From NCBI RefSeq assembly GCF_002252445.1, contig NZ_NNRJ01000016.1, positions 1 to 64,000 on the forward strand: a DNA stretch of 64,000 nt. Reading direction: 5' to 3'. The translations under genes were made by a program, and so were the position numbers. The notes below the pieces were generated by a model that saw nothing but the letters and a program-made list of their open reading frames with translations, was not told the origin of the DNA and searched no databases. Origin of the DNA: Brucella thiophenivorans. GTDB lineage: Bacteria > Pseudomonadota > Alphaproteobacteria > Rhizobiales > Rhizobiaceae. Below, one piece after another: positions 52,473 to 60,893 of the stretch (position 1 is its first letter; each line of letters starts with the position of its first letter).

Positions 52473-52822
52473 TGCGGTTAACGTCAGACTTTTGGGTTTC
52501 CGCATTGATCCGCAAAATACAGGGCGAGGGCGGCTTTGCCTATCTTGCGCGCCGTGGCTCAAAGGAAGCGGGGGCGATCTTTATCAAGGTTAATTCGCGC
52601 TTTGGGACATGCGATCTTTACTCGCCTGCACCGCAGACGTCTTATGATGAGAATCACGATGGGGAACGCATGTTTTTGCGCATTCTCCACGAGGTCGACG
52701 ATATCAAAGCAAGCGAGCGCATGGAGCGTGAAATCCGCTTCGACCCTGATTTATGGCTCATAGAGCTTGAAGATGTGGCCGATCCGACAAGCTTGTTTTC
52801 TATTTCACCGGATATTTTATAG
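52472..52822 (+). CDS. DUF1491 protein
   Basis: Small soluble protein of 116 residues, unknown function, found in Rhizobiales. Marks: LTSDFWVSALIRKIQGEGGFAYLARRGSKEAGAIFIKVN and FDPDLWLIELED. Its ATG shares one base with the stop of the peptidoglycan-binding gene, so it is the third gene of the kinase operon. It ends in a six-base overlap with the convergent DUF2336 gene. Confidence 0.83.
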   Translation: MRLTSDFWVSALIRKIQGEGGFAYLARRGSKEAGAIFIKVNSRFGTCDLYSPAPQTSYDENHDGERMFLRILHEVDDIKASERMEREIRFDPDLWLIELEDVADPTSLFSISPDIL

Positions 52823-53773
52823 GCTTGATCGTATTGTTGCGGAATCGACATCCGCAGCCGTCGCCATCTCACGCAGTTTGCTGCGCAGCATTCTTGACAT
52901 GTCGTCGGCTTTCCACCGGCGCACGAGCATGACAGCCTTTTCGCGATCAATCGAACGATACATTTGAATGAATTCGCGTAAATGATCGCGGTTGGCGGCA
53001 ATCGGACCCAGCAGTGCTGACATGATCATGAAAGCTTCGGAAGCCGACATTCCCAGTGCGCGCAGGGCTATTGGCAGATGGGTTTCTGGCCATTGTCCGA
53101 TGATCCTATCAGCACGATCAAAAGAGACATCAAGCGAATCAGCCAAAGCCGTGCGGAAAATTTGATCGTCAATCAGCAGCGCTGTATCGATCAGATAGTC
53201 AGGTGCCGAAAACGATGGCGTCTGGATCGGGCTTTCAGCGACTTCGCTATTTGCGTCTTCCGACGTGACAGGCCTATTTGGTTCAAGGCCTGCGAGATTT
53301 TCCTGCAAGGCGAGCAATCGGTCAATCGCGGGATCATTGAAGCTACGCAAAACATTTTTCAGCAAGGGATCGTCAGATTGCCTGCGTGCGACGGCACGGG
53401 CATGGTCAATGCCATTTTTGCTGATGATGTCGAGCAAATCTTCGGATCGCAAAACTGCCGAACGCAGCAGGATAGGCGCGGAAATCTCAACCGGTTCGTT
53501 TGCTAGCGATAAAACGAGACGGCGCGGCGCGTCTTCTATCTGAGCCAATGCGTGTGCGGCTTGCCGTTTGCCGCGTGTGGTTGCACGTTCAATCAATGGA
53601 AATGCCAGATCTTCAAGCTGATGCGCATCGTGGCGGCCCGGACGCGTGATGGAGGCAAACGCAGCTATTGCAGCGCCCAGAAGGTCGTCTGCTTTGCTGC
53701 TATCAGCTCTCGAATGTGATTGGCTCCGGTTACCTGAAATCTCTTCCAGGACCCGGAACTGATCGTTTGTCAC
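52817..53773 (-). CDS. DUF2336 protein
   Basis: Soluble alpha-helical protein of 318 residues with HEAT-like repeats: LLRSAVLRSEDLLDIISKNGIDHARAVARRQSDDPLLKNVLRSFND and similar segments. DUF2336 proteins occur across alphaproteobacteria; their role is unknown though several lie near cell-cycle genes. The start is GTG at 53773 (MTNDQFRVL). No signal peptide or membrane helix. Confidence 0.8.
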   Translation of the reverse strand: MTNDQFRVLEEISGNRSQSHSRADSSKADDLLGAAIAAFASITRPGRHDAHQLEDLAFPLIERATTRGKRQAAHALAQIEDAPRRLVLSLANEPVEISAPILLRSAVLRSEDLLDIISKNGIDHARAVARRQSDDPLLKNVLRSFNDPAIDRLLALQENLAGLEPNRPVTSEDANSEVAESPIQTPSFSAPDYLIDTALLIDDQIFRTALADSLDVSFDRADRIIGQWPETHLPIALRALGMSASEAFMIMSALLGPIAANRDHLREFIQMYRSIDREKAVMLVRRWKADDMSRMLRSKLREMATAADVDSATIRSSL

Positions 53774-53905
53774 GCAAAGTTACTCCGGTAGGCTAAAACT
53801 ATGAACGCGGCCTGCCGCATATCGGCAAACTGGATAATAGGTGTGAAGCCTTAGCAACTCATTAACCGTGCATAAGAAAGCGTCTGTTTTGCAGATAGTT
53901 AACTA

Positions 53906-53956
53906 AGCATGTCTCCCAAAAGTGGAAACCGGTTTTGGGAAAAAGACATGCGTAAA
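53906..53956. repeat. Mosaic palindromic repeat, diverged copy
   Basis: AAGCATGTCTCCCAAAAGTG, GAAACCGGTTTTGGGAAAAA and GACATGCG. The arms GCATGTC and GACATGC give a hairpin. It lies after the stop of the 53976-54518 gene. Confidence 0.6.
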
Positions 53957-53975
53957 AATAAAAATTGCAAGCGGA

Positions 53976-54518
53976 TCAGCTTGCCTCATATGGTGCGCAG
54001 CTTGCTTGCGTAAAGAAGCTTTGCACCTGTTCTCGCCAGCTTGCATCGGGAACGAAGCTGCGTAGAACAACCGCACCTTCGCTGACATTTTGTTCGATGA
54101 TAACCGAGCGGCCATCATTCTGCACGCCCTCGGCGCGAAGCGCTGCAATGCCAAGCGGATCGGCAATGATCAGATCAAGCTGTCGATCATTCGATACATT
54201 GTCATTGAGGCTGTATAGATTATCGCCATTGGGTGCGTAAACTGACAGCGACCAGAAAGGCAGATTGCCTTTTGTTGTGATATGTATCGGGCCGTTCGTC
54301 AGATCAAACCGGCATGCCGCCTGTTCTATGAGCGGGTCCTGATCGGTGACAAGTCCCGACTTTTCGGAAAGCATATAGAAGCTATATGGTTCGCCCAAGG
54401 CTTCGAGATGCGACCAAGCATTTTTGCTCGAATAAAGCGGGACCAGCAGCAGAACCGCGATATGCACGATTGCAGCACCGATCAGGCCAAGCAGCAACAG
54501 GCGGAGTAACTTAGCCAC
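53976..54518 (-). CDS. DUF1254-like membrane-anchored protein
   Basis: Product of 180 residues. The N-terminus has one hydrophobic segment (LLRLLLLGLIGAAIVHIAVLLLVP) as anchor or signal; the rest is beta-rich (ACRFDLTNGPIHITTKGNLPFWSLSVYAPNGDNLYSLND). I choose GTG 54518 because GGAGG lies six bases before it, and this start overlaps the stop of the upstream gene by eight bases. Pairs with the DUF1214 protein encoded before it. Function unknown. Confidence 0.78.
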   Translation of the reverse strand: MAKLLRLLLLGLIGAAIVHIAVLLLVPLYSSKNAWSHLEALGEPYSFYMLSEKSGLVTDQDPLIEQAACRFDLTNGPIHITTKGNLPFWSLSVYAPNGDNLYSLNDNVSNDRQLDLIIADPLGIAALRAEGVQNDGRSVIIEQNVSEGAVVLRSFVPDASWREQVQSFFTQASCAPYEAS

Positions 54519-55107
54519 GGCAAGCCTCCAGTATTGCGAGCGGCACGATGCGCGGCATGACGAGATCAATCAGCCCCGACGAACTTGCAGCGGGAGTATC
54601 ATAAAGCGTCATCACCAGCACGAAGCTTCCGCTTCCATCAACGGGCAACCAGTTATCCGGACTGGCATTCGGCCCCACCGTGATCTCGACGCTGCCGTCA
54701 TTTTCATAAAGGACGTCGCGTGAATGAAGTGCAGTTGGCAAGCCTTCGCGTGGAGTAATGGGTTCAAGGTTCGATGTCGCCGGATAGAGCGTCCAGAAAC
54801 GCGCCGATGGTGTCAGGCCCGTGAGGCGATAGCTGCATCCGCGGACTAACTCGCGCCCATTGCTATCCCGACGTGCGTAAAACGGCAGTCCTTCTGCGGT
54901 GCCGAGCGCAAGTGATGCTTTGCGTGCCGCGCGCGCTTTTGAATAGGGATCGGCGTCACTTGTGCCAGAAGCGGGATAGGCATTCCATGCCCCAAGCTGC
55001 AACTCGCCAAAACCATCAAAATGGTCAAGGGCATAATCGGTCGCCCAGATGCCGCCGCCAATTGCGATTGCCAGTACCGTCATGACTTTGAGGATTGTTT
55101 TCAGCAT
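54511..55107 (-). CDS. DUF1214 membrane-anchored protein
   Basis: Product of 198 residues with an N-terminal hydrophobic anchor (ILKVMTVLAIAIGGGIWATDYAL). The soluble part shows the DUF1214 blocks GCSYRLTGLTPSARFWTLYPA, ITVGPNASPDNWLPV and GSGSFVLVMTLYD. It begins seven bases after the stop of the class A PBP and continues with the DUF1254-like gene, forming a three-gene operon. Related protein pairs are common in alphaproteobacteria; the role, presumably in the envelope, is not known. Confidence 0.82.
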   Translation of the reverse strand: MLKTILKVMTVLAIAIGGGIWATDYALDHFDGFGELQLGAWNAYPASGTSDADPYSKARAARKASLALGTAEGLPFYARRDSNGRELVRGCSYRLTGLTPSARFWTLYPATSNLEPITPREGLPTALHSRDVLYENDGSVEITVGPNASPDNWLPVDGSGSFVLVMTLYDTPAASSSGLIDLVMPRIVPLAILEACRG

Positions 55108-55114
55108 TCTGTGC

Positions 55115-57274
55115 TCAAAGGACCGATATTTTGGTTCGTGTCGCTAGCGCCGGTACGGGCGGTGCAGTCAGGAATTTGTCTTGCAATTCTTTAAGCGTTT
55201 TTGTGGCAACAGGCGACAGAACGCGGGGCGGTGCGGCCATCATTTCCAGTGGACTTCCTGTCGCCGCCAGCTTTGGCTCTGTTGCCTTTGCGGGGGCAGG
55301 AAAGGCGGGCGTGATCCCCGGTATCGGCTTTAGTTCTATATTCTGATGGGCATAATTCATCATCCGCTGCCATGCCATTGCGGGCAGAACACCGCCGGTA
55401 AGTTCCTTCATTGGCGTGAAATTATCATTGCCAAACCAGACGGCGGCGGTGAAATTACCGGTAAATCCGACAAACCAAGCATCGCGATAGCCTTGCGTCG
55501 TGCCTGTTTTGCCGCCAACGCGTGTCATAGGAAGTGCTGCGCGCCGCGCCGTTCCACGTTCTGGCACTTGCACTAGCATGGAATTCATCTCAAAAGCCGC
55601 TTTCTCCGAAAGCGCACGATGCGGCTTGGGGGTATCGCGTGAAAAGTCCCAAAGTACTTTGCCATCTGCCGATATGATCTGCGTGAAGCCATGGCGATTG
55701 CCTGCCATGCCGCCATTGGGAAATACGTTAAAGCCGGTTGCCTGATCCATCACGGTCATTTCTGATGTGCCAAGCACCATAGTTTTGTGCGCGGAAATGG
55801 TGGATTCCACACCCATGGCTTTAGCGAGCGCTACGATGGGGGCTGTTGTGAGGTGATCGCGCGCAAGCCGGACCGGCACGGAGTTGAGCGAACGCACCAA
55901 TGCTGTTGTGAGATCTACACGTCCGGCAAAGCTGCGGCCATAATTACGCGGCGACCAATTGCCCCAACTCACCGGTGCATCGGAAACGACTGTACTGGGT
56001 GTAAGGCCTTTTTCCATCGCCGCTGCATAAACATAAGGTTTGAATGACGATCCCGCCTGCCGCAGCGCTTTGGTTGCGCGGTTGAACTGACTCTGGCCAT
56101 AATCGCGTCCACCGACAAGCGCGCGTACCGATCCATCATGGGCGATGACCACGGTGGCAGCTTCGGAGACATTATATTCTTTGCCATTCTGGCGCAGATA
56201 GAATTCAAGCGATTCTTCTGCGGCCTTCTGAATGTTGCGATCAAGTGTCGTGCGCACGGTCAGCGTATGCTGGGGTACTTTTCCTGCGATTTTTTTGACT
56301 TCTTCAAAGGCCCAGTCGAGGAAATAGTCAGGGCTTTCATTCTTGGCGCGGTCGATAATGCTGGCTGGATTGCGACGCGCTACCGCCACCTGTCCATCGC
56401 TCATAAAGCCACTTTCGACCATGTTGGAAAGCACAACATTGGCGCGCGCGCGCGCCGCTGGCAGATTGACATGCGGCGCGAATTTCGCAGGCGCTTTGAA
56501 AAGTCCGGCCAGCATGGCTGCTTCGGCAAGGCTGACATCTTTAACGTTTTTGCCGAAATAAAATTCGGATGCCGCTGCAATCCCGAATGTACCGCCGCCC
56601 ATATAGGCGCGGTCGAGATAAAGCTGGAGGATTTCTTTCTTGTTGAGGTTGCTTTCAAGCCAAAGGGCGAGGAACGCTTCCTTGACCTTGCGCTCAAGGG
56701 TGCGCTCATTGGACAGAAAAAGGTTTTTGGCAAGCTGCTGTGTTAGGGTCGAGCCGCCTTGTACCACGCCATTTGCGCGCAGATTCTGGTTGAGCGCACG
56801 GCTGAGCCCCCAGAAATCAATGCCATAATGATCGAAAAAGCGGCGGTCTTCAGTGCCGAGCACGGCTTTGATAACATGATCTGGCAATTCATCGATTGGC
56901 ACTGCCTGACGGTGCAAAATTCCGCGCTGGCCTATTTCATTGCCATAGCGGTCCAGGAAGGTAACTGCATAATCGTCCTGCGCACGCCAGTCTTTCTTGG
57001 TTTCTTCAAAGGCTGGAATTGCAAGCCCCAGCATAAGGACAGCGCCAATTGTGCCAAGCGTAAAGCCCTCGTCCAGCACTTCCACGACCAGACGCCGAAA
57101 GCCGCGAACGCGAAATTTGCGTGAGAAAATAGTGATATTTTCCCACCATTCGCGCGAATTAAAACGGAGATTATAGAGACCGGAATCAATCCAGGCATCA
57201 AGCCCGATGAGCCGCGAAACCCGGAAGGGCTTGCGGCTTTTCTTGTCAAAATTTTCATCGGCCGTTTTACGCAT
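55115..57274 (-). CDS. Class A penicillin-binding protein (bifunctional transglycosylase/transpeptidase)
   Basis: Makes and cross-links peptidoglycan. One membrane span at about residues 60-80 (LGTIGAVLMLGLAIPAF). The GT51 domain has TEDRRFFDHYGIDFWGLSRAL and QGGSTLTQQLAKNLFL. The transpeptidase domain has the active Ser in RQAGSSFKPYVYAAAM, then SLNSVPVRLA (SxN) and GGKTGTTQGYRDAWFVGFTG (KTG). The C-terminal tail is Pro/Ala-rich. I start at ATG 57274 (MRKTADENFDKK); the longer frame adds 14 residues. It heads the operon with the DUF1214/DUF1254-like genes. Confidence 0.93.
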   Translation of the reverse strand: MRKTADENFDKKSRKPFRVSRLIGLDAWIDSGLYNLRFNSREWWENITIFSRKFRVRGFRRLVVEVLDEGFTLGTIGAVLMLGLAIPAFEETKKDWRAQDDYAVTFLDRYGNEIGQRGILHRQAVPIDELPDHVIKAVLGTEDRRFFDHYGIDFWGLSRALNQNLRANGVVQGGSTLTQQLAKNLFLSNERTLERKVKEAFLALWLESNLNKKEILQLYLDRAYMGGGTFGIAAASEFYFGKNVKDVSLAEAAMLAGLFKAPAKFAPHVNLPAARARANVVLSNMVESGFMSDGQVAVARRNPASIIDRAKNESPDYFLDWAFEEVKKIAGKVPQHTLTVRTTLDRNIQKAAEESLEFYLRQNGKEYNVSEAATVVIAHDGSVRALVGGRDYGQSQFNRATKALRQAGSSFKPYVYAAAMEKGLTPSTVVSDAPVSWGNWSPRNYGRSFAGRVDLTTALVRSLNSVPVRLARDHLTTAPIVALAKAMGVESTISAHKTMVLGTSEMTVMDQATGFNVFPNGGMAGNRHGFTQIISADGKVLWDFSRDTPKPHRALSEKAAFEMNSMLVQVPERGTARRAALPMTRVGGKTGTTQGYRDAWFVGFTGNFTAAVWFGNDNFTPMKELTGGVLPAMAWQRMMNYAHQNIELKPIPGITPAFPAPAKATEPKLAATGSPLEMMAAPPRVLSPVATKTLKELQDKFLTAPPVPALATRTKISVL

Positions 57275-57421
57275 GAACTCTACTTTATAGCCGTAAAATT
57301 TATGAAACGAGCGCAACCTGCTCCCGGATAATAACAGATTAATAAGCCATAACTCATGTTAATTCGTAAACAGACTTTAGAAATATTGCTAAGAAAAAAA
57401 TCATAAATAGGAAAATAGTCC

Positions 57422-57450
57422 TTGACGGCGTCACGGTGCTTTGCTATCAA
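57422..57450 (+). promoter_or_regulatory. Sigma70-like promoter ahead of the GTA-like cluster
   Basis: TTGACG at 57422-57427, 17 bases, then TATCAA at 57445-57450. Transcription would start near 57457 and run into the hairpin at 57521-57558 before reaching the first gene. TATCAATTAGATA at 57445-57457 also fits the IHF consensus but for one base. Confidence 0.6.
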
Positions 57451-57520
57451 TTAGATACAGTCAGAAAAGTGTGGCTGATGCCGATGAGAGCTTCGATACC
57501 CCCGGCTTTTATTGGTGCTT

Positions 57521-57558
57521 ACAAAACCCCGGAAGCAATATGCTTTCGGGGTTTTGTA
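57521..57558 (+). terminator. Terminator-like hairpin in the GTA leader
   Basis: A 17-bp stem, ACAAAACCCCGGAAGCA with TGCTTTCGGGGTTTTGT (one G-U pair), around a three-base loop. The stem's 3' arm contains TTTT, but no long T-run follows. It lies about 65 bases after the predicted start of transcription and 30 bases before the first gene. Confidence 0.75.
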
Positions 57559-57590
57559 TGAAAAGAGGGTGAAGCTGACGGATATGGCCG

Positions 57591-58100
57591 TTGAAAACGC
57601 AAAAAATTGACGAGTGCCGTGAGGCGCGGGTCAGGCTGGCTTTTTGCCTGCAAATGAAACACGGCATCACACTTTCGGACATGTCACAGCTGATGGGCAT
57701 TTCTGAAAAAAACTATCGGGATCGTTTGAAGCGTCTTGGTTTTCTTGAACAGATGCACAATAAACCATCCGCCACCGAAAGCGCTCTGCAAAGATTGCAG
57801 GCGGAACTTAACAAGCTGATCGATGGTGATGAATTGCCAGACAAGAGCAAGGCTGAAGCCCTGATGGCGCTGGCCAAGGCGGTGAAAACTGTTGGTGACC
57901 TTGCTACTGAGACGGAAACTACCACAGTTGATAATGCGGGATCAGTGGTGAGCCTTCATGAGGTCAGACAGGCGCTGATACGCATAGACAGGAGAATTGA
58001 AGACCTTGCACAAAGGCACGCGCGGGAAATCGTGGAGCGCGGACTTGACGCAAAATCAGATAATGGCAGCGGATCGCGAATGGCTGATCAGGGCGCGTGA
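57591..58100 (+). CDS. GTA small terminase-like protein (gp1)
   Basis: First gene of the cluster. The 169-residue product has a helix-turn-helix-like N-terminal region (MKHGITLSDMSQLMGISEKNYRDRLKRLGFLEQ), a helical middle and a charged C-terminus (VRQALIRIDRRIEDLAQRHAREIVERG). DNA-binding N-terminus plus oligomerising helices fit a small terminase, and RcGTA has such a gene first. The start is TTG 57591, the only candidate after the in-frame stop at 57576, apart from ATG 57654. The 3' end overlaps the large terminase frame. Identification rests mostly on position. Confidence 0.65.
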   Translation: MKTQKIDECREARVRLAFCLQMKHGITLSDMSQLMGISEKNYRDRLKRLGFLEQMHNKPSATESALQRLQAELNKLIDGDELPDKSKAEALMALAKAVKTVGDLATETETTTVDNAGSVVSLHEVRQALIRIDRRIEDLAQRHAREIVERGLDAKSDNGSGSRMADQGA

Positions 58101-59298
58101 CGCGCAATTGCCGCCTTCTGGTAACTGGAGGAATTGGCTTATTCTCGGTGGTCGCGGTTCTGGCAAGACAAGGGCAGGGGCCGAATGGGTATCGGGAATG
58201 GCATTGGGGCTTGCGCCATTTTCCAAGAAAGCTTGCAGACATATCGCGCTGGTTGGCGAAACTTTTTCCGATGCGCGTGAGGTGATGGTTGATGGTCCTT
58301 CCGGCATTTTGTCGGTGTCGCGGATTTCGCGTCCGCGTTATGAAGCGACACGTCGGCGGCTTCTTTGGGATAATGGTGCGGTGGCTTCCCTTTATTCGTC
58401 GGAAGATCCGGATGGTCTACGCGGACCGCAGTTTGATGCTGCATGGTGCGACGAGCTCGCGAAGTGGAAAAACCCGCAGGCCACGTGGGATATGCTGCAA
58501 TTTGGCCTCCGGCTGGGTGATTTTCCGCGGCAGGTGGTGACGACAACGCCACGTGCTGTGCCTTTGTTGAAAGCCTTAATGACGGAACATTCGGTAGCCA
58601 TGACGCATATGCGAACAGCGGAGAACTCCGAACATCTGGCTGATGGTTTCATGGAAACCATTAATCAACGCTATGCCGGAACACGTCTTGGACGGCAGGA
58701 ACTTGACGGCGAACTGATCGAGGAACGCGCAGGCGCTTTGTGGTCGCGCGAGCGGATTGAACAATGTTTCGAAACCTCTGCTCCCGAGCTAGTACGTATT
58801 CTGGTAGCAGTCGATCCGCCTGCTTCGTCAGGTAAATCGTCGGATGCCTGTGGGATTGTCGTTGCAGGTATTGATGAAAATGGCTTTGCGCATGTACTGG
58901 CCGATGAAAGCATGAACATGGCTAAACCGCATCAATGGGCGCGGCGCGCAATCGCTCTTTATCATTATTATGAGGCCGATGCGATTTTGGCGGAGGTCAA
59001 CCAGGGGGGCGAAATGGTTGCAGCTGTTTTGTCGGCCGAAGATGCAACCGTGCCAGTGCTAATGCGCCATGCATCGCGCGGCAAATGGCTGCGCGCTGAG
59101 CCGGTGGCGGCCCTTTATGAGCAGGATCGTGTTCGCCATGCGGGACGCTTTGCGGCACTGGAAGATGAAATGTGCGATTTCGCACCCGAAGGTCTTTCGA
59201 CTGGGCGTTCGCCGGATCGTCTGGATGCCCTCGTATGGGCGCTGACCGAACTCATGCTTGGTCACGACCGAAAGCCGCGTATCAGGCGTTTCGGATAA
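57997..59298 (+). CDS. GTA large terminase (gp2), ATPase/nuclease for DNA packaging
   Basis: Pumps DNA into the GTA head. The ATPase domain has Walker A GGRGSGKTRAGAEWV at about residues 50-64 and the arginine/Walker B region FDAAWCDELAKWKNPQ at about 145. The nuclease domain begins near ILVAVDPPASSGKSSDACGIVVAG (first acidic Asp), and ends with LDALVWALTELML. Possible starts are TTG 57997 (AGGAG only two bases away), TTG 58006 (11 bases from AGGAG) and ATG 58066. I show the longest. The frame is intact, so no sign of decay. The family match to RcGTA gp2/DNA-packaging protein is strong. Confidence 0.88.
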   Translation: MKTLHKGTRGKSWSADLTQNQIMAADREWLIRARDAQLPPSGNWRNWLILGGRGSGKTRAGAEWVSGMALGLAPFSKKACRHIALVGETFSDAREVMVDGPSGILSVSRISRPRYEATRRRLLWDNGAVASLYSSEDPDGLRGPQFDAAWCDELAKWKNPQATWDMLQFGLRLGDFPRQVVTTTPRAVPLLKALMTEHSVAMTHMRTAENSEHLADGFMETINQRYAGTRLGRQELDGELIEERAGALWSRERIEQCFETSAPELVRILVAVDPPASSGKSSDACGIVVAGIDENGFAHVLADESMNMAKPHQWARRAIALYHYYEADAILAEVNQGGEMVAAVLSAEDATVPVLMRHASRGKWLRAEPVAALYEQDRVRHAGRFAALEDEMCDFAPEGLSTGRSPDRLDALVWALTELMLGHDRKPRIRRFG

Positions 59299-59325
59299 CA
59301 CTCAAAATTATTGGAGAGCCGATAT

Positions 59326-60519
59326 ATGGCGTGGAAATTGCCGTGGCGCAGAGCTGCCGCGAAGGCACCTTCATATCCCAATTCGGGGTGCGAGAGAAAA
59401 GCCGCGAATGGCTTTGTCGCCCTTCATATGGAACGCGGGCCGACATGGATTGCGCGGGATTATAGATCGCTGGCGCGTGAAGGATTTATGCGCAATCCGG
59501 TGGCACATCGCTGTGTCCGGCTGATCGCCGAAGCGGCCAGCAATATTCCGTGGCTGCTTTATGAGGGCACCACCGAGCATGAAACCCATCCGCTGCTTGA
59601 TTTGGTTGCGCGTCCGCAGGCGGGACTTGATGGCAGCAGTTTCTTCGAGCGGCTTTATGGGCATCTGCTGATTTCAGGCAATGCCTATGTCGAGCGTATC
59701 GATCTGCCGAGCGGCAACAGCGAATTGCATCTGCTGCGGCCCGAAAGGGTGACGCTTGAAACGTCGAGCGATGGGTGGCCACAATCGCTCATCTATCGTT
59801 CGGGCAATACAAGCAGGGCGGTTTCTTTGGCAGGCTTGGCATCCTCTGGTCTGCACCTGAAATTGTTTCATCCGCTGGATGACCATTATGGTTTTCCACC
59901 GCTTGAAGCAGCACTCATGGCGCTTGATCTGCACAATGCAGCCGGTGCCTGGAACAAGGCGCTGCTTGATAATTCGGCACGGCCTTCCGGTGCGCTGGTC
60001 TATGCGCCAAAAGATGGCGGCAACCTTACCGAAGAGCAGTTCGACAGGCTAAAGACGGAACTCGAAGAGGGCTATACCGGAGCATCGGGCGCTGGCCGAC
60101 CACTGCTTCTTGAAGGTGGGCTTGACTGGAAAGCCATGGGCTATAGCCCACAGGATATGGATTTCATCGAAGCGAAAAATGGTGCTGCACGCGATATTGC
60201 ACTGGCGTTTGGTGTGCCGCCCATGCTGCTCGGCATTCCGGGCGATAATACCTATGCCAATTATGCAGAAGCCAATCGCGCCTTTTATCGCCTGACCGTG
60301 CTGCCGCTGATTAATCGTACTGCCAAGGCGTTTGGCGGCTGGCTGGGGCCGTTGTTTGGCGGCGATTTGCGGCTCGAACATGACATCGACCAGATTGAAG
60401 GATTGTCGCTGGAACGCGAGTCGCTCTGGCGTCGTGTTTCGGAAGCTTCATTCTTAAGTGACGACGAAAAACGCGATGTGGTTGGTTATCAGCCGCGTGC
60501 AGAAAGGAGAGTACCGTGA
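59326..60519 (+). CDS. GTA portal protein (gp3, HK97 family)
   Basis: Forms the ring through which DNA enters the head. HK97-type portal marks: NPVAHRCVRLIAEAASNIPWLLYEG, LLDLVARPQAGLDGSSFFERLYGHLLISGNAYVERI, HPLDDHYGFPPLEAALMALDLHNAAGAWNKALLDNSARPSGALVY, and AFGVPPMLLGIPGDNTYANYAEANRAFYRLTVLPL. I choose ATG 59326, with GGAG nine bases before it; the ATG at 59311 lies ahead of that site. Starts 27 bases after the terminase stop. Confidence 0.94.
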   Translation: MAWKLPWRRAAAKAPSYPNSGCERKAANGFVALHMERGPTWIARDYRSLAREGFMRNPVAHRCVRLIAEAASNIPWLLYEGTTEHETHPLLDLVARPQAGLDGSSFFERLYGHLLISGNAYVERIDLPSGNSELHLLRPERVTLETSSDGWPQSLIYRSGNTSRAVSLAGLASSGLHLKLFHPLDDHYGFPPLEAALMALDLHNAAGAWNKALLDNSARPSGALVYAPKDGGNLTEEQFDRLKTELEEGYTGASGAGRPLLLEGGLDWKAMGYSPQDMDFIEAKNGAARDIALAFGVPPMLLGIPGDNTYANYAEANRAFYRLTVLPLINRTAKAFGGWLGPLFGGDLRLEHDIDQIEGLSLERESLWRRVSEASFLSDDEKRDVVGYQPRAERRVP

Positions 60520-60893
60520 GCAATCTAAGCGAAACCGTCATGACGTCCGATGCAACCTTGGTTTGGTTTGCCAAGATTGCCGGAGCCGTCGCAGGCTCTG
60601 CCGTGTCGCTCGCCTATATGCTGCCCAACGGCAAACGCGAGGCAGGCATCCGATTTGCGGTCGGTATCATCTGCGGCATGGTTTTTGGCGGTGCGGCAGG
60701 CGTAAAAATCGCGAAGACATTATCACTCGAAGCTCTTCTTGGTCGCGCTGAACTGATGCTGATGGGGGCGACTGCCGCAAGCCTTGCGGCGTGGTCGGTG
60801 CTCGGCATTCTCAAGCGCTTTGCTGAGCGGGTGAAGCATGCACCGCTTCCCGGACTTCCAACTTCTCAAAGGAGCAAGAATGATAAAGCTTGA
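60516..60893 (+). CDS. Small membrane protein between portal and protease (gp3.5 position)
   Basis: The 125-residue product has two or three hydrophobic segments (IAGAVAGSAVSLAYMLP, FAVGIICGMVFGGAAGV, LMLMGATAASLAAWSVLGIL) and a basic tail. It starts at GTG 60516, overlapping the portal stop by four bases, behind AAAGGAG. RcGTA has a small gene, 3.5, at the same place; a Rhizobiales DUF family (DUF6107, by memory) covers such proteins. Its role is unknown. Confidence 0.72.
   Translation: MSNLSETVMTSDATLVWFAKIAGAVAGSAVSLAYMLPNGKREAGIRFAVGIICGMVFGGAAGVKIAKTLSLEALLGRAELMLMGATAASLAAWSVLGILKRFAERVKHAPLPGLPTSQRSKNDKA

Larger units (their letters stand above)
57275..57590. other. Regulatory gap between the PBP gene and the GTA-like cluster
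   Basis: The divergent region holds the PBP promoter on its left, an AT-rich tract at about 57350-57420, and the promoter plus hairpin described separately. No protein-coding ORF. Confidence 0.6.

Noticed and set aside
56138-56746. 202-aa plus-strand ORF opposite the class A PBP gene
   Set aside because: Antisense to the transglycosylase domain; no ribosome site or domain.
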